DNA of 64,000 nucleotides, from contig NZ_SMTE01000002.1 in the NCBI RefSeq assembly GCF_004357765.1, forward strand, positions 124,001-188,000, in the 5' to 3' direction. Of this stretch, positions 1 through 8,911 are shown in pieces. Position 1 is the first letter of the stretch, and each line of letters opens with the position of its first letter. The notes under the pieces are model-generated. The model had not been told where the DNA came from. It saw nothing but the letters and a program-made list of their open reading frames with translations, and made no database searches. The position numbers were made by a program, and so were the translations under genes. Source of the DNA: Pseudomonas putida. Lineage in GTDB: Bacteria > Pseudomonadota > Gammaproteobacteria > Pseudomonadales > Pseudomonadaceae.

Positions 1-896
1 ACCTTTTCGAACGACGGCAGGCGGATCACTGACTTTTCCCGGGTCACGGCCGGGCTGTCGAGAATCTGCACGACCTTGGCTTCGTTCGGATCTTCCACCT
101 CGCCCTTGGCCTGCTCGATGGCGCAGGCCTGGGTATCCTGGGTGTTGACGTAAGGGTTGATGATCTTGTCGACCCGGCCCGGGCGGTCGATCCGCGTGGA
201 GTCGATCTCATACCAGCCTTGCGGGGTGTCACGACGCACGAAGGCGGTACCGCGCACATCGGTGATGGTCTCGATCCTCTCGCCATTGGACAGGCGCTGG
301 GCGACCTCGACCACCGCACGCTCGGCGTTGCCGAACAGCAGGATGTCGGCACTGGCATCGATCAGGATCGAATGGCGGACCTTGTCCTGCCAATAGTCAT
401 AGTGGGCGATACGGCGCAGCGAGGCCTCGATGCCGCCAAGCACGATCGGCACATGCTTGTAGGCTTCCTTGCAGCGCTGGCTGTACACCAGGCTGGCCCG
501 ATCCGGCCGCGCACCGGCCAGGCCACCGGGGGTGTAGGCGTCGTCGGAACGAACCTTCTTGTCCGCCGTGTAGCGGTTGATCATCGAGTCCATGTTGCCC
601 GCCGCGACACCGAAGAACAGGTTCGGCTCGCCGAGCTTCATGAAGTCGTCCTTCGACTGCCAGTTCGGCTGGGCGATGATGCCTACGCGAAAGCCCTGGG
701 CTTCCAGCAGGCGGCCGATGATGGCCATGCCGAACGACGGATGGTCGACGTAGGCGTCACCGGTCACGATGATGATGTCGCAGGAATCCCAGCCGAGCAG
801 ATCCATCTCCTCCCTGCTCATCGGCAGGAAAGGTGCTGGTCCGAAGCATTCGGCCCAGTACTTGGGATAGTCGTAGAGAGGTTTGGCTGCTTGCAT
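1..896 (-). CDS. ygiQ: YgiQ family radical SAM protein (3' part outside window)
   Basis: The frame opens at an ATG read from 896 and stays open to base 1, giving about 298 N-terminal residues starting [19 protein letters not shown]. The early segments [17 protein letters not shown] and [16 protein letters not shown] are typical of the YgiQ N-terminal domain. The family is normally over 700 residues, so more than half, including the radical SAM cysteine cluster, lies beyond the left edge and could not be checked. The biochemical role of YgiQ is not established; it is predicted to be an iron-sulfur S-adenosylmethionine enzyme. It is separated from dnaB by about 100 bp with no obvious hairpin, so co-transcription is possible. 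Confidence 0.9.
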   Translation of the reverse strand, partial: MQAAKPLYDYPKYWAECFGPAPFLPMSREEMDLLGWDSCDIIIVTGDAYVDHPSFGMAIIGRLLEAQGFRVGIIAQPNWQSKDDFMKLGEPNLFFGVAAGNMDSMINRYTADKKVRSDDAYTPGGLAGARPDRASLVYSQRCKEAYKHVPIVLGGIEASLRRIAHYDYWQDKVRHSILIDASADILLFGNAERAVVEVAQRLSNGERIETITDVRGTAFVRRDTPQGWYEIDSTRIDRPGRVDKIINPYVNTQDTQACAIEQAKGEVEDPNEAKVVQILDSPAVTREKSVIRLPSFEK

Positions 897-997
897 GTCA
901 GTGACCGGTTCTGGTGTGCAGGGAAATCGCGGGCGCGGAATATAGCACAAATTTTGACCAAATCCGACGATGGTTGTCGGATTCATGGGGCCAGGGG

Positions 998-2395
998 TTA
1001 TTCGTCGTCGTCGAAGTTGTACATGCCCGGCGCGAGGTTCTCGAAGCGGGTGTACTTGCCGATAAACGCCAGGCGTACGAAACCGATGGGGCCGTTACGC
1101 TGCTTGCCGATGATGATTTCCGCCACGCCCTTGTGCTCGGTCTCGGGGTGATACACCTCGTCCCGGTACACGAACATGATCACGTCGGCGTCCTGCTCGA
1201 TCGCACCCGATTCACGCAAGTCGGAGTTCACCGGGCGCTTGTTGGGACGCTGCTCCAGGGAGCGGTTGAGCTGGGACAGAGCGATGACCGGGCAGTTGAA
1301 TTCCTTGGCCAGGGCCTTGAGCGAGCGGGAGATCTCGGAAATCTCGTTGGTCCGATTGTCACCAGCAGAGCCCGGGATCTGCATCAGCTGCAGGTAGTCC
1401 ACCATGATCATGGCGATTTCGCCGTGCTCGCGGGCCAGACGACGGGTACGCGCGCGCATTTCCGAAGGGCTGATACCGGCGGTATCGTCGATGAACAGCT
1501 TGCGGTCATTGAGCAGGTTGACCGCCGAGGTCAGGCGCGGCCAATCGTCGTCGTCCAGTTGGCCGGAACGCACCTTGGTCTGGTCGATGCGGCCCAGGGA
1601 GGACAGCATACGCATGATCAGCGATTCGCCTGGCATCTCGAGGGAAAACACCAGCACCGCCTTGTCGGTACGCAGCACGGCGTTTTCCACCAGGTTCATG
1701 GCGAAGGTGGTCTTACCCATCGAAGGACGGCCGGCGACGATGATCAGGTCGGCAGGCTGCAGGCCGCTGGTCTTCTCATCCAGGTCGGTGAAGCCGGTGG
1801 AGACGCCGGTGATATCGCTGTCGGAGTTGAACAGTGTATCGATGCGGTCGATGGCCATGGTCAACAGTTCGTTGACCCCCACCGGACCGCCAGTCTTGGG
1901 TCGCGCTTCGGCGATCTGGAAGATCTGCCGTTCGGCATCATCGAGGATTTCCTCGGCGTTGCGACCCTGCGGGTTGAACGCGTTGTCGGCGATGTCGGTA
2001 CTGATGCTGATCAGCTGGCGCAGCGTGGCACGTTCGCGAATGATCGCGGCGTAGGCCTTGATGTTGGCCACCGACGGGGTGTTCTTGGCCAGCTCGGCCA
2101 GGTACGCAAGCCCACCGACCTGGGTCGACAGGCCTTCCTTGTCCAACTGCTCGTGCAGGGTCACGACGTCGAACGGTTGGTTGGCGTCGGCCAGCTTGTG
2201 CACGGCACGGAAAATCAGGCGATGGTCATGTCGATAGAAATCGCCATCCGACACCTGATCCAGCACGCGCTCCCAGGCGTTGTTGTCCAGCATCAAGCCA
2301 CCGAGCACAGCCTGTTCGGCCTCGATGGAATGGGGCGGGACCTTCAGGGCTGCGGTCTGCAGGTCGAGTTGTTCGGGGTTGGTGATCTCGTTCAT
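998..2395 (-). CDS. dnaB: Replicative DNA helicase DnaB
   Basis: This 465-residue protein is the hexameric 5'-3' helicase that unwinds DNA at the replication fork and interacts with primase. The N-terminal primase-interaction domain ([15 protein letters not shown]) is followed by the RecA-like domain with Walker A GRPSMGKT near residue 220, Walker [10 protein letters not shown] and the DnaB motif [12 protein letters not shown]. Length fits intein-free family members. I chose the ATG at 2395 (MNEITNPEQ); the frame extends 14 codons upstream to a GTG, but that stretch falls in the T-rich tail of the rplI terminator and has no homologous look. No good Shine-Dalgarno is visible before 2395. The gene lies directly downstream of the ribosomal protein operon and its terminator. 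Confidence 0.97.
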   Translation of the reverse strand: MNEITNPEQLDLQTAALKVPPHSIEAEQAVLGGLMLDNNAWERVLDQVSDGDFYRHDHRLIFRAVHKLADANQPFDVVTLHEQLDKEGLSTQVGGLAYLAELAKNTPSVANIKAYAAIIRERATLRQLISISTDIADNAFNPQGRNAEEILDDAERQIFQIAEARPKTGGPVGVNELLTMAIDRIDTLFNSDSDITGVSTGFTDLDEKTSGLQPADLIIVAGRPSMGKTTFAMNLVENAVLRTDKAVLVFSLEMPGESLIMRMLSSLGRIDQTKVRSGQLDDDDWPRLTSAVNLLNDRKLFIDDTAGISPSEMRARTRRLAREHGEIAMIMVDYLQLMQIPGSAGDNRTNEISEISRSLKALAKEFNCPVIALSQLNRSLEQRPNKRPVNSDLRESGAIEQDADVIMFVYRDEVYHPETEHKGVAEIIIGKQRNGPIGFVRLAFIGKYTRFENLAPGMYNFDDDE

Positions 2396-2418
2396 GGCCA
2401 CGAAAGAATTCTGGAGGA

Positions 2419-2462
2419 TGAAAAAGACAAAGGGCACGGCCTGTCAGAACAGGACCGTGCCC
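2419..2462 (-). terminator. Intrinsic terminator after rplI
   Basis: On the minus strand a hairpin with arms GGGCACGG and CCGTGCCC (2432-2462), extended by CCTGT/ACAGG around a short loop, is followed by the T-rich run TTTGTCTTTTT (2419-2431). It lies just after rplI and 24-67 bp before the dnaB start, so it probably ends the rpsF operon or attenuates read-through into dnaB. Confidence 0.85.
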
Positions 2463-2507
2463 GATGTTAACCGGCTTGGCCGCGAGCGGCCAGCCGATCA
2501 GCGCAGC

Positions 2508-2954
2508 TTAGGCTGCTACGACGACCACGCGTACGGTGGCTTCAACGTCGCTGTGCAGGTGCACGGCTACGTCGTATTCGCCAACCTGACGGATCGTGCC
2601 GTTCGGCAGACGAACTTCAGCCTTGGCCACTTCAACGCCCGAGGCGGTCAGTGCGTCAGCGATGTCGTGGGTGCCGATCGAACCGAACAGCTTGCCTTCG
2701 TCGCCAGCGGTGGCAGTGATGGTCACTTCCAGCTCGGCCAGTTGGGCAGCGCGGCTTTCAGCCGACGATTTACGGTCAGCAGCTGCTTTTTCCAGCTCGG
2801 CGCGACGCTCTTCGAACGCGGCCAGGTTGGCGGCGTTGGCAACGGTGGCCTTGCCGAATGGCAGCAGGAAGTTACGGCCGTAACCAGCCTTAACTTTTAC
2901 TTTGTCGCCCAGGTTGCCCAGGTTAGCGACTTTTTCCAGCAGGATCAGTTCCAT
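2508..2954 (-). CDS. rplI: 50S ribosomal protein L9
   Basis: At 148 residues this is standard length for bacterial L9. The N-terminal rRNA-binding domain has the classic start [19 protein letters not shown] and the glycine/aromatic segment [15 protein letters not shown], followed by the long connecting helix (residues ~40-75, rich in A/E/R) and the C-terminal domain. L9 binds 23S rRNA at the base of the L1 stalk and helps maintain reading frame. It is the last gene of the rpsF-rpsR-membrane protein-rplI group (20 bp after the preceding gene) and is followed by an intrinsic terminator. A good ribosome-binding site (AAGAGG) precedes the ATG. Confidence 0.98.
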   Translation of the reverse strand: MELILLEKVANLGNLGDKVKVKAGYGRNFLLPFGKATVANAANLAAFEERRAELEKAAADRKSSAESRAAQLAELEVTITATAGDEGKLFGSIGTHDIADALTASGVEVAKAEVRLPNGTIRQVGEYDVAVHLHSDVEATVRVVVVAA

Positions 2955-2974
2955 TTGGTAAAACCTCTTAACTT

Positions 2975-3838
2975 TTAACCTTCACCGTTCGCGGAGTCAT
3001 TCCCCTCAGGGGACTTGCGACCGCGAAAATCAATCAGGCTGTCGACAATGGCCAGGACCACGAGTAACGGATAAATCAGCTGCATCACCAGCACCAGCGT
3101 GACGTACATACCTACCAGCCAGAAACCGGCCAGTCGCCCCTGTGCCACCAGACCGTGCATCAAAGCGACACCGGCCAGTACGAGCACCAGACTGGACGCG
3201 GAAGCCAGGACGATGAACTGCGGACCGATGAACGGGCCCAACACCATCACTGCAACCAAGGCCAGCATGACCACTCGCGGCAACTTCAGGGCGCGGAACT
3301 CGCGACCGAAGCCTCCAGGGTTGTACAACGCAGCTTGCCAATAACGCGCCAGCATCAGAGCCAGCACGCTGAACAACTGCAACATCACCGCTGTGGAAGC
3401 GACCAGCACGGGGCCGATCAGCTCACCGGGAATCACCGGCTTGCCTTCGAATTGCGGCAGGGCTTCTACAAGCGCCTTGGCCAGCACCTCGAAGGTGTCG
3501 CGCAGCACCGCGTCCAGGATGAGGCTGTAGACCAACCCCAACAACACACTGGACAACAACACCCGGCTCCAGGAATGCCCGGCACGCAACAAGGCGGCCA
3601 GTCCCAGCGTACCGACGAACACCAGCAAGGTGCTCGGGTCGCCGAAGACCCAAATGGCCACCGCGGGCAGAAGCCCCCAGGCGATGACCGTTGAAGCGTC
3701 CTTGAACCCGCGCCGCAGGAGCACGAGACTCCCAGCAGCGGCACTCAACCAGAACAGCAGCGGCAATACCGCACTTGCAACCACCACCAGGGTGGCCTGC
3801 ACACGACCGCGCATGATGAAATCAGCCAACGCTCGCAT
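2975..3838 (-). CDS. YybS/DUF2232-like integral membrane protein
   Basis: This 287-residue, strongly hydrophobic protein has about eight predicted membrane segments, beginning after [20 protein letters not shown] and ending in a short charged cytoplasmic tail ([15 protein letters not shown]). It resembles the DUF2232/YybS family found within or near ribosomal protein S6/S18/L9 operons in pseudomonads. No catalytic motif is visible and its function is unknown. It sits 33 bp after rpsR and 20 bp before rplI, so it is almost certainly co-transcribed with ribosomal protein genes. Family assignment is from recognition of context and topology; the membrane nature is directly visible. Confidence 0.85.
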   Translation of the reverse strand: MRALADFIMRGRVQATLVVVASAVLPLLFWLSAAAGSLVLLRRGFKDASTVIAWGLLPAVAIWVFGDPSTLLVFVGTLGLAALLRAGHSWSRVLLSSVLLGLVYSLILDAVLRDTFEVLAKALVEALPQFEGKPVIPGELIGPVLVASTAVMLQLFSVLALMLARYWQAALYNPGGFGREFRALKLPRVVMLALVAVMVLGPFIGPQFIVLASASSLVLVLAGVALMHGLVAQGRLAGFWLVGMYVTLVLVMQLIYPLLVVLAIVDSLIDFRGRKSPEGNDSANGEG

Positions 3839-3871
3839 GCTTATCCCTTACTACTTGTCGACGACCCGGTC

Positions 3872-4102
3872 TCAGCGGCCGTGGCTGTCGGTGTAGGGCA
3901 GCAGGGCCAGGAAGCGGGCGCGCTTGATAGCGGTAGCCAGCTGACGCTGATAACGAGCTTTGGTACCGGTGATACGGCTTGGAACGATTTTGCCGGTTTC
4001 GGATACGTAAGCTTTCAGGGTGTTGAGATCTTTGAAGTCGATCTCTTTCACGTCTTCAGCAGTGAAGCGGCAGAATTTACGACGACGGAAGAAACGTGCC
4101 AT
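3872..4102 (-). CDS. rpsR: 30S ribosomal protein S18
   Basis: This 76-residue basic protein starts [18 protein letters not shown] and contains the S18 signature region [17 protein letters not shown]. Length and sequence are standard. S18 binds with S6 on the central domain of 16S rRNA in the small-subunit platform. It is the second gene of the rpsF operon, 28 bp after rpsF. Confidence 0.98.
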   Translation of the reverse strand: MARFFRRRKFCRFTAEDVKEIDFKDLNTLKAYVSETGKIVPSRITGTKARYQRQLATAIKRARFLALLPYTDSHGR

Positions 4103-4130
4103 GTAATAGGCTCCTCAAAAGGTCCGTGGA

Positions 4131-4556
4131 TTACTCGTCAGCGTTATCGCTGGAGTCGCTGTCATTGCTGTCGTCGCCTTCGGCGGAGTCAGCATGCTCA
4201 GGACGCTCACGACGCTCACGGCGCTCGCTGCGGTTCTCTTCGGCCTTGAGCATCTCGGACTGACCGGTAACGGCTTCGTCGCGACGGATGACCAGGTTAC
4301 GGATCACGGCATCGTTGTAGCGGAAGTTGTCTTCCAGCTCGGCCAGGGCCTTGCCGGTGCACTCAACGTTCAGCATCACGTAGTGAGCCTTGTGAACATT
4401 GTTGATTGCGTAGGCCAGTTGACGACGGCCCCAGTCTTCCAGGCGGTGGATCTTGCCGCCATCTTCTTCGATCAGCTTGGTGTAACGCTCAACCATGCCG
4501 CCGACTTGCTCGCTCTGGTCCGGGTGAACCAGGAAGATGATTTCGTAATGACGCAT
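4131..4556 (-). CDS. rpsF: 30S ribosomal protein S6
   Basis: This 141-residue protein begins [18 protein letters not shown], the standard S6 start, and carries the conserved region [18 protein letters not shown]. The C-terminal extension (residues ~108-141) is first Arg/Glu-rich and then strongly acidic, ending DNADE. In Pseudomonas and E. coli the S6 tail is a substrate of the glutamate ligase RimK, and the acidic terminus fits this. The ribosome-binding site TAAGGAG lies six bases before the ATG. A strong promoter (4678-4706) and a structured leader precede it. It forms the operon rpsF-rpsR-membrane gene-rplI. Confidence 0.98.
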   Translation of the reverse strand: MRHYEIIFLVHPDQSEQVGGMVERYTKLIEEDGGKIHRLEDWGRRQLAYAINNVHKAHYVMLNVECTGKALAELEDNFRYNDAVIRNLVIRRDEAVTGQSEMLKAEENRSERRERRERPEHADSAEGDDSNDSDSSDNADE

Positions 4557-4677
4557 GAATGCTCCTTACGGGTTAGTAGTCTGCCAGCGAATCTGGTCAG
4601 ACAAGGAGTGAATGACACTGTATGTCTTGCCATGGAGGGGAGGCGCATGCACGCCTGCCAGCTCGGCAAGGGGCGCA

Positions 4678-4706
4678 ATTGTAGAGAAGGCGGGACGGAC
4701 AAGCAA
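4678..4706 (-). promoter_or_regulatory. Sigma-70 promoter of the rpsF operon
   Basis: On the minus strand a -35 TTGCTT (4706-4701) and -10 TACAAT (4683-4678) are separated by 17 bp and followed by a GC-rich discriminator (TGCGCCCC), as is common for growth-rate-regulated ribosomal promoters. The predicted transcript would carry a leader of about 115 nt before rpsF. Confidence 0.75.
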
Positions 4707-4746
4707 GGAGAGTGGTGATTATTTGAACAGCCGGAAAAACTTTAGC

Positions 4747-4855
4747 CTGTACCGGCCTCTTCGCGGGGCAAGCCCGCTCCTACAGGATCGCATTGCATTC
4801 AGCCCCTGCGGGGATCCTGTGGGAGCGGGCTTGCCCCGCGAAGAGGCCGGTACAG
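4747..4855. repeat. Divergent REP pair (inverted REP elements)
   Basis: Two copies of the Pseudomonas REP core face each other: the left arm runs 4747-4788 and the right arm is its near-perfect reverse complement at 4812-4855. Both contain GCGGGGCAAGCCCGCTCC or its complement. It fills most of the space between rlmB and the rpsF promoter, a 306-bp interval without genes. Such pairs can fold as a long hairpin in the RNA. Confidence 0.92.
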
Positions 4856-4862
4856 ACAAAAA

Positions 4863-5609
4863 TCAGCGCTTGGCCTGCCGCTGGCGCACGGCCTCGAACA
4901 GACAGACGCCGGTCGCTACCGACACGTTCAGACTGCTGACGCTACCGGCCATCGGCAACTTCACCAAAAAGTCGCAATGCTCGCGGGTCAACCGGCGCAT
5001 GCCCTTGCCTTCGGCACCCATGATCATCACCAGCGGCCCGGTGAGGTCCTGTTGATAGATCTCCTGCTCGGCCTCGCCAGCGGTACCGACCACCCACAGG
5101 CCACGCTGCTGGAGCTTCTCCAGGGTCCGCGCCAGGTTGGTCACGGCCACCAGCGGGATGACTTCCGCTGCGCCGCAGGCCACCTTGCGCACCACCGGCG
5201 TCAGGGTCGCCGACTTGTCCTTGGGCACCACCACCGCCGTGGCACCGGCGGCATCCGCCGTGCGCAGGCAGGCGCCGAGGTTATGGGGATCGGTGACGCC
5301 GTCCAGCACCAGGATCAGGGGTGGCGTTTCCGTGCGCTCGAGCAACTCCTCGAGCATCAATTCGCCCCACACCTGGCTGGGGCTGACCTCGGCGACCACA
5401 CCCTGGTGCACGCCTTCAACCCATGCATCCAGCTCCCGACGCTCGGCCTGACCGACCGGCACGCGGTTCTCCGCGGCCAGTGCCAGCAACGCCTGGACAC
5501 GCGGCTCGCTGCGACCTTCCGACAGCCAGATCTGCTTGACCCGCTTGGGATGGTGCTGCAGCAACGCCTGCACGGCGTGCACGCCGTAGATCTTTTCCAG
5601 CTGACTCAT
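4863..5609 (-). CDS. rlmB: 23S rRNA (guanosine(2251)-2'-O)-methyltransferase RlmB
   Basis: This 248-residue SpoU/TrmH-family enzyme methylates the 2'-OH of G2251 in the peptidyl-transferase loop of 23S rRNA using S-adenosylmethionine. The N-terminal substrate-binding domain begins MSQLEKIYGVHAVQALLQ. The SPOUT domain shows motif 1 (DGVTDPHNLGACLRTADA), motif 2 (IMGAEGKGMRRLT) and motif 3 (PMAGSVSSLNVSVATGV), including the conserved Asn-Arg-Glu-Ser residues. Its start overlaps the rnr stop by four bases (ATGA), so it is translationally coupled to rnr, the standard rnr-rlmB order. Confidence 0.96.
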   Translation of the reverse strand: MSQLEKIYGVHAVQALLQHHPKRVKQIWLSEGRSEPRVQALLALAAENRVPVGQAERRELDAWVEGVHQGVVAEVSPSQVWGELMLEELLERTETPPLILVLDGVTDPHNLGACLRTADAAGATAVVVPKDKSATLTPVVRKVACGAAEVIPLVAVTNLARTLEKLQQRGLWVVGTAGEAEQEIYQQDLTGPLVMIMGAEGKGMRRLTREHCDFLVKLPMAGSVSSLNVSVATGVCLFEAVRQRQAKR

Positions 5610-8185
5610 GACTTGTTCTTGCTCTTGCGTGGCGCGCCGGACTTCGACGGCCCCTTACGATGCTTGGTCGACTTGCCGGACGACTTGCCCCCTTTGTCCG
5701 CCTTGCTGCTGGCATGGCCGCCGGTGCGCGCCTCGCTCATCAGCGCTTTCTTCATCTCGCGGCTCTTGCGCACCTCGGCATTGCGCTGCACGGCGTCCTT
5801 GGGGAAGTACGCCTCGGCGGTCTCGCTCTTGCGGCTACGCGGTTTGGGCGTGGCCCGGGCGGGTGCTTCCGGCGCCAAATCGGCCTTCTCGGCGGCAGGC
5901 GCAGTGCCACGCCCCTTGCGACCGATCGGTGCGGCGAGCTGCTGCTCGGACACTTCGAAATCGATCTTTCGCTCATCGAGGTCGACGCGCATGACCTTGA
6001 CCTCGATGGTGTCGCCCAAGCGGAAGCTGCGCCCAGTGCGCTCACCGGACAGACGGTGATGCACAGGATCGAAGTGGTAGTAGTCGCCCGGCAAGGCACT
6101 GACATGCACCAGGCCCTCGACGTAGATGTCGGTGAGCTCGACGAACAGGCCAAAACCGGTGACGGCAGTGATCACCCCAGGGAAGGTCTCGCCGACGCGA
6201 TCCTTCATGAACTCGCACTTGAGCCAGTTGACCACGTCACGGGTGGCCTCGTCGGCGCGGCGTTCGGTCATCGAGCACTGTTCGCCGAGCTGATCCAGGG
6301 TGTTCACGTCATACGGGTAGATACGCGCCTTGGGAATGCTCATCGCGCCAGCACGCTTGACGTGCGGCGTGTCGACCTTGGAGCGGATGACGCTGCGAAT
6401 GGCACGGTGTACCAGCAGGTCCGGGTAGCGACGGATCGGCGAGGTGAAGTGGGTGTACGCTTCGTAGTTCAGACCGAAGTGGCCGTTGTTGTCGGTGCTG
6501 TACACCGCCTGGCTCAACGAGCGCAGCATCACGGTCTGGATCAGGTGGAAATCCGGGCGCCCGGCGATGCTCGCCAGCAGGGCCTGGTAGTCCTTCGGCG
6601 ACGGGTCCTTGCCCTTGTGCAGGGTCAGACCCAGCTCACCGAGAAACGCGCGCAGTTTCTCCAGGCGCTCCGGCGGCGGGCCGTCGTGCACACGGTACAG
6701 CGAAGGAACGCCGTGCTTTTGCAGAAACTCGGCCGTGGCGACGTTGGCCGCCAGCATGCACTCTTCGATCAGCTTGTGGGCATCGTTGCGCACGGTCGGG
6801 CGAATTTCCGCGATCTTGCGCTGGTCACCGAAGATGATGCGGGTTTCCTGGGTCTCGAAATCGATGGCCCCACGGGCATGACGGGCCGCCACGAGCACCT
6901 TGTACAGGTTGTACAGGTTCTTGAGGTCCGGCAGCACCTCCTTGTACTCCTCGCGCAGCGCCTTGCCTTCGCGGGTACGCGAGTGCTCCAGCATGCTGCT
7001 GACCTTGTTGTAGGTCAGACGGGCGTGCGAGTGGATGACGCCTTCGTAGAACTGGTAGTCGACCATCTGGCCGGCTTTGTTCATGGTCATCTCGCAGACC
7101 ATGGCCAGGCGATCGACGTGGGGGTTCAGCGAGCACAGCCCGTTGGACAGCTCCTCGGGAAGCATCGGCACCACGCGCTCGGGGAAGTACACCGAGTTGC
7201 CGCGTTGCTGGGCCTCGACGTCCAGGGCCGAGCCCAGGCGCACATAGCTGGAAACGTCGGCGATGGCCACGTACAGGCGCCAGCCGCCGGAGAACAGCCG
7301 CAGTTTGCCCAGTGGTTCGCAATAGACCGCATCGTCGAAGTCGCGGGCATCCTCGCCGTCGATGGTGACGAACGGCAGATGGCGCAGGTCGACGCGCTTT
7401 TCCTTGTCCTTCTCTTCGACTTCGGAGCGGAACTTGCGCGCTTCCTTGATCACATCCTTGGGCCAGACATGCGGGATGTCGTAGCTGCGCAGCGCCACGT
7501 CGATTTCCATGCCCGGGGCCATGTAGTTGCCGATCACCTCGACCACATCACCCTGTGGCTGGAAGCGCGGGGTCGGCCAGTGGGTGATCTTGATCTCGAC
7601 GAATTGACCGATCTTGGCGCCGCCGTTACGACCGGCGGTCACCAGCACTTCCTGCTGGATCTTGGGGTTGTCCGGAGTGACGTAGCCGATGCCGCCTTCC
7701 TCGAAATAGCGGCCGACCACGCTTTCGTGGGCGCGGGAGATCACTTCCACCAGCGCGCCTTCGCGGCGACCACGGCGATCGACACCGGAGACCCGGGCCA
7801 AGGCCCGGTCGCCGTCGAACACCAGGCGCATCTGCGCGGGACTGAGGAAAAGGTCGTCACTGCCGTCGTCGGGGATGAGGAAGCCGAAGCCATCGCGATG
7901 GCCGGATACACGGCCACAGATCAGGTCGAGCTTGTCTACCGGGGCATAGGTGCCGCGCCGGGTATAGATAAGCTGGCCGTCGCGCTCCATGGCGCGCAGC
8001 CGACGACGCAGGGCTTCGATCTGGTCTTCGTCGTGAAGACCGAATTCGGCCGCCAGCTCCTCGCGGGCGGCCGGTTCGCCACGGTCGGCGAGGCGCTGCA
8101 GGATCAGCTCACGGCTGGGGATAGGGTTGTCGTATTTTTCCGCTTCGCGAGCGGCCTCGGGATCGAGGGATTGCCAATCGGCCAT
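5606..8185 (-). CDS. rnr: Ribonuclease R
   Basis: This 859-residue 3'-5' exoribonuclease degrades structured RNA and helps in RNA quality control and cold growth. In order it shows an N-terminal helix-turn-helix region (PIPSRELILQRLADRG), cold-shock-like domains, the RNB catalytic domain with the metal-binding run IDGEDARDFDDAVY, an S1 domain (VGETFPGVITAVTGFGLFVE) and a long Lys/Arg/Ser-rich basic tail ending KSGAPRKSKNKS. I chose the ATG at 8185 (MADWQSLDPEAA); the open frame continues 36 codons upstream without family resemblance. It is the first gene of rnr-rlmB. The upstream region is shared with the divergent tRNA-Leu promoter. Confidence 0.97.
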   Translation of the reverse strand: MADWQSLDPEAAREAEKYDNPIPSRELILQRLADRGEPAAREELAAEFGLHDEDQIEALRRRLRAMERDGQLIYTRRGTYAPVDKLDLICGRVSGHRDGFGFLIPDDGSDDLFLSPAQMRLVFDGDRALARVSGVDRRGRREGALVEVISRAHESVVGRYFEEGGIGYVTPDNPKIQQEVLVTAGRNGGAKIGQFVEIKITHWPTPRFQPQGDVVEVIGNYMAPGMEIDVALRSYDIPHVWPKDVIKEARKFRSEVEEKDKEKRVDLRHLPFVTIDGEDARDFDDAVYCEPLGKLRLFSGGWRLYVAIADVSSYVRLGSALDVEAQQRGNSVYFPERVVPMLPEELSNGLCSLNPHVDRLAMVCEMTMNKAGQMVDYQFYEGVIHSHARLTYNKVSSMLEHSRTREGKALREEYKEVLPDLKNLYNLYKVLVAARHARGAIDFETQETRIIFGDQRKIAEIRPTVRNDAHKLIEECMLAANVATAEFLQKHGVPSLYRVHDGPPPERLEKLRAFLGELGLTLHKGKDPSPKDYQALLASIAGRPDFHLIQTVMLRSLSQAVYSTDNNGHFGLNYEAYTHFTSPIRRYPDLLVHRAIRSVIRSKVDTPHVKRAGAMSIPKARIYPYDVNTLDQLGEQCSMTERRADEATRDVVNWLKCEFMKDRVGETFPGVITAVTGFGLFVELTDIYVEGLVHVSALPGDYYHFDPVHHRLSGERTGRSFRLGDTIEVKVMRVDLDERKIDFEVSEQQLAAPIGRKGRGTAPAAEKADLAPEAPARATPKPRSRKSETAEAYFPKDAVQRNAEVRKSREMKKALMSEARTGGHASSKADKGGKSSGKSTKHRKGPSKSGAPRKSKNKS

Positions 8186-8347
8186 CAGAAGGGGTTCACC
8201 TTGGGGTATATAGATATGAATTCTGGCATAGGCGTATTGAAACCGGAAATCTCCGCATTGGACAGCCCCAGAGGAGGGTCCAGACAATGGCAATAGGCCT
8301 GTGGAATCAACGAGTTGAATTTTTTGAATTTTTTTTTGATCGGGGGC

Positions 8348-8376
8348 TTTACAGCCCTCAGGAGCGTCCGTATAGT
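8348..8376 (+). promoter_or_regulatory. Promoter of the tRNA-Leu pair
   Basis: A -35 TTTACA (8348-8353) and a -10 TATAGT (8371-8376) are 17 bp apart, followed by the GC-rich discriminator GCGCACC typical of stable-RNA promoters under stringent control. An A/T-rich run just upstream (8318-8339) resembles an UP element. It lies about 80 bp before the first tRNA. Confidence 0.8.
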
Positions 8377-8458
8377 GCGCACCACAACGACGGACAGCCG
8401 ACGTTGTAGTTGAGATGAAGCGCGATGTAAAGCATCATGTGACCTCGACGAAATGTGT

Positions 8459-8545
8459 GCCCAGGTGGCGGAATTGGTAGACGCGCTGGTTTCAGGTATC
8501 AGTGACTTAACGGTCGTGGAAGTTCGAGTCTTCTCCTGGGCACCA
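8459..8545 (+). tRNA. tRNA-Leu (anticodon CAG), copy 1
   Basis: This 87-nt gene has acceptor stem GCCCAGG/CCTGGGC, discriminator A and an encoded CCA end. The anticodon stem CTGGT/ATCAG encloses the loop TTCAGGT, giving anticodon CAG (reads CUG). A long variable arm (class II tRNA) and the T-loop GTTCGAGTC are visible. CUG is the dominant Leu codon in Pseudomonas. Confidence 0.97.
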
Positions 8546-8632
8546 ATGATTTTCAAGTAATAGATGACCAAGGATCTATTACAACTGAGTGAAGCGAACA
8601 ATAGTCGCCTTCTTCAGATGATGCAAAGCTTT

Positions 8633-8719
8633 GCCCAGGTGGCGGAATTGGTAGACGCGCTGGTTTCAGGTATCAGTGACTTAACGGTCGTGGAAGTTCG
8701 AGTCTTCTCCTGGGCACCA
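8633..8719 (+). tRNA. tRNA-Leu (anticodon CAG), copy 2
   Basis: This is identical over all 87 nt to the copy at 8459-8545, including the encoded CCA, and lies 87 nt after it. It should be part of the same precursor transcript, which ends at the adjacent intrinsic terminator. Confidence 0.97.
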
Positions 8720-8721
8720 TA

Positions 8722-8755
8722 TAAAAACCCACTAGCTTGCTAGTGGGTTTTTTCT
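8722..8755 (+). terminator. Intrinsic terminator of the tRNA-Leu transcript
   Basis: The hairpin AAACCCACTAG-CTTG-CTAGTGGGTTT is followed directly by TTTTCTTG, two bases after the CCA end of the second tRNA. Confidence 0.95.
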
Positions 8756-8850
8756 TGCCTGCGATTTTTGCATCGCCCTCGCCTACCGGCATTGCGCCGA
8801 CGACTGGCCCGTCAAAAAGCCCTCATGAATTTCTCGTCACCCGGCCACTT

Positions 8851-8869
8851 GAGAACCGATTTCGTTTAC
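8851..8869 (+). promoter_or_regulatory. Possible degenerate Fur box
   Basis: The 19-mer GAGAACCGATTTCGTTTAC matches the classical Fur consensus at 10 of 19 positions by my count, ends about 42 bp before an iron-binding-protein gene and lies in its AT-richer upstream region. The match is weak; the main support is the nature of the downstream genes. Confidence 0.3.
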
Positions 8870-8911
8870 CATTGTTGCCAAATATGTAGCCGTAAGCGAG
8901 GAAGTACCCGC

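Noticed and set aside
5660-8296. An open frame of nearly 880 codons on the plus strand opposite rnr
   Set aside because: The opposite strand encodes RNase R with intact catalytic motifs; the plus-strand product is His/Gln/Val-rich shadow sequence without recognisable domains.
8459-8719. tRNA-Leu pair as an integration site for a mobile element
   Set aside because: There is no integrase, no partial tRNA copy at a distance and no compositional break around it; the second copy is complete and shares the terminator.
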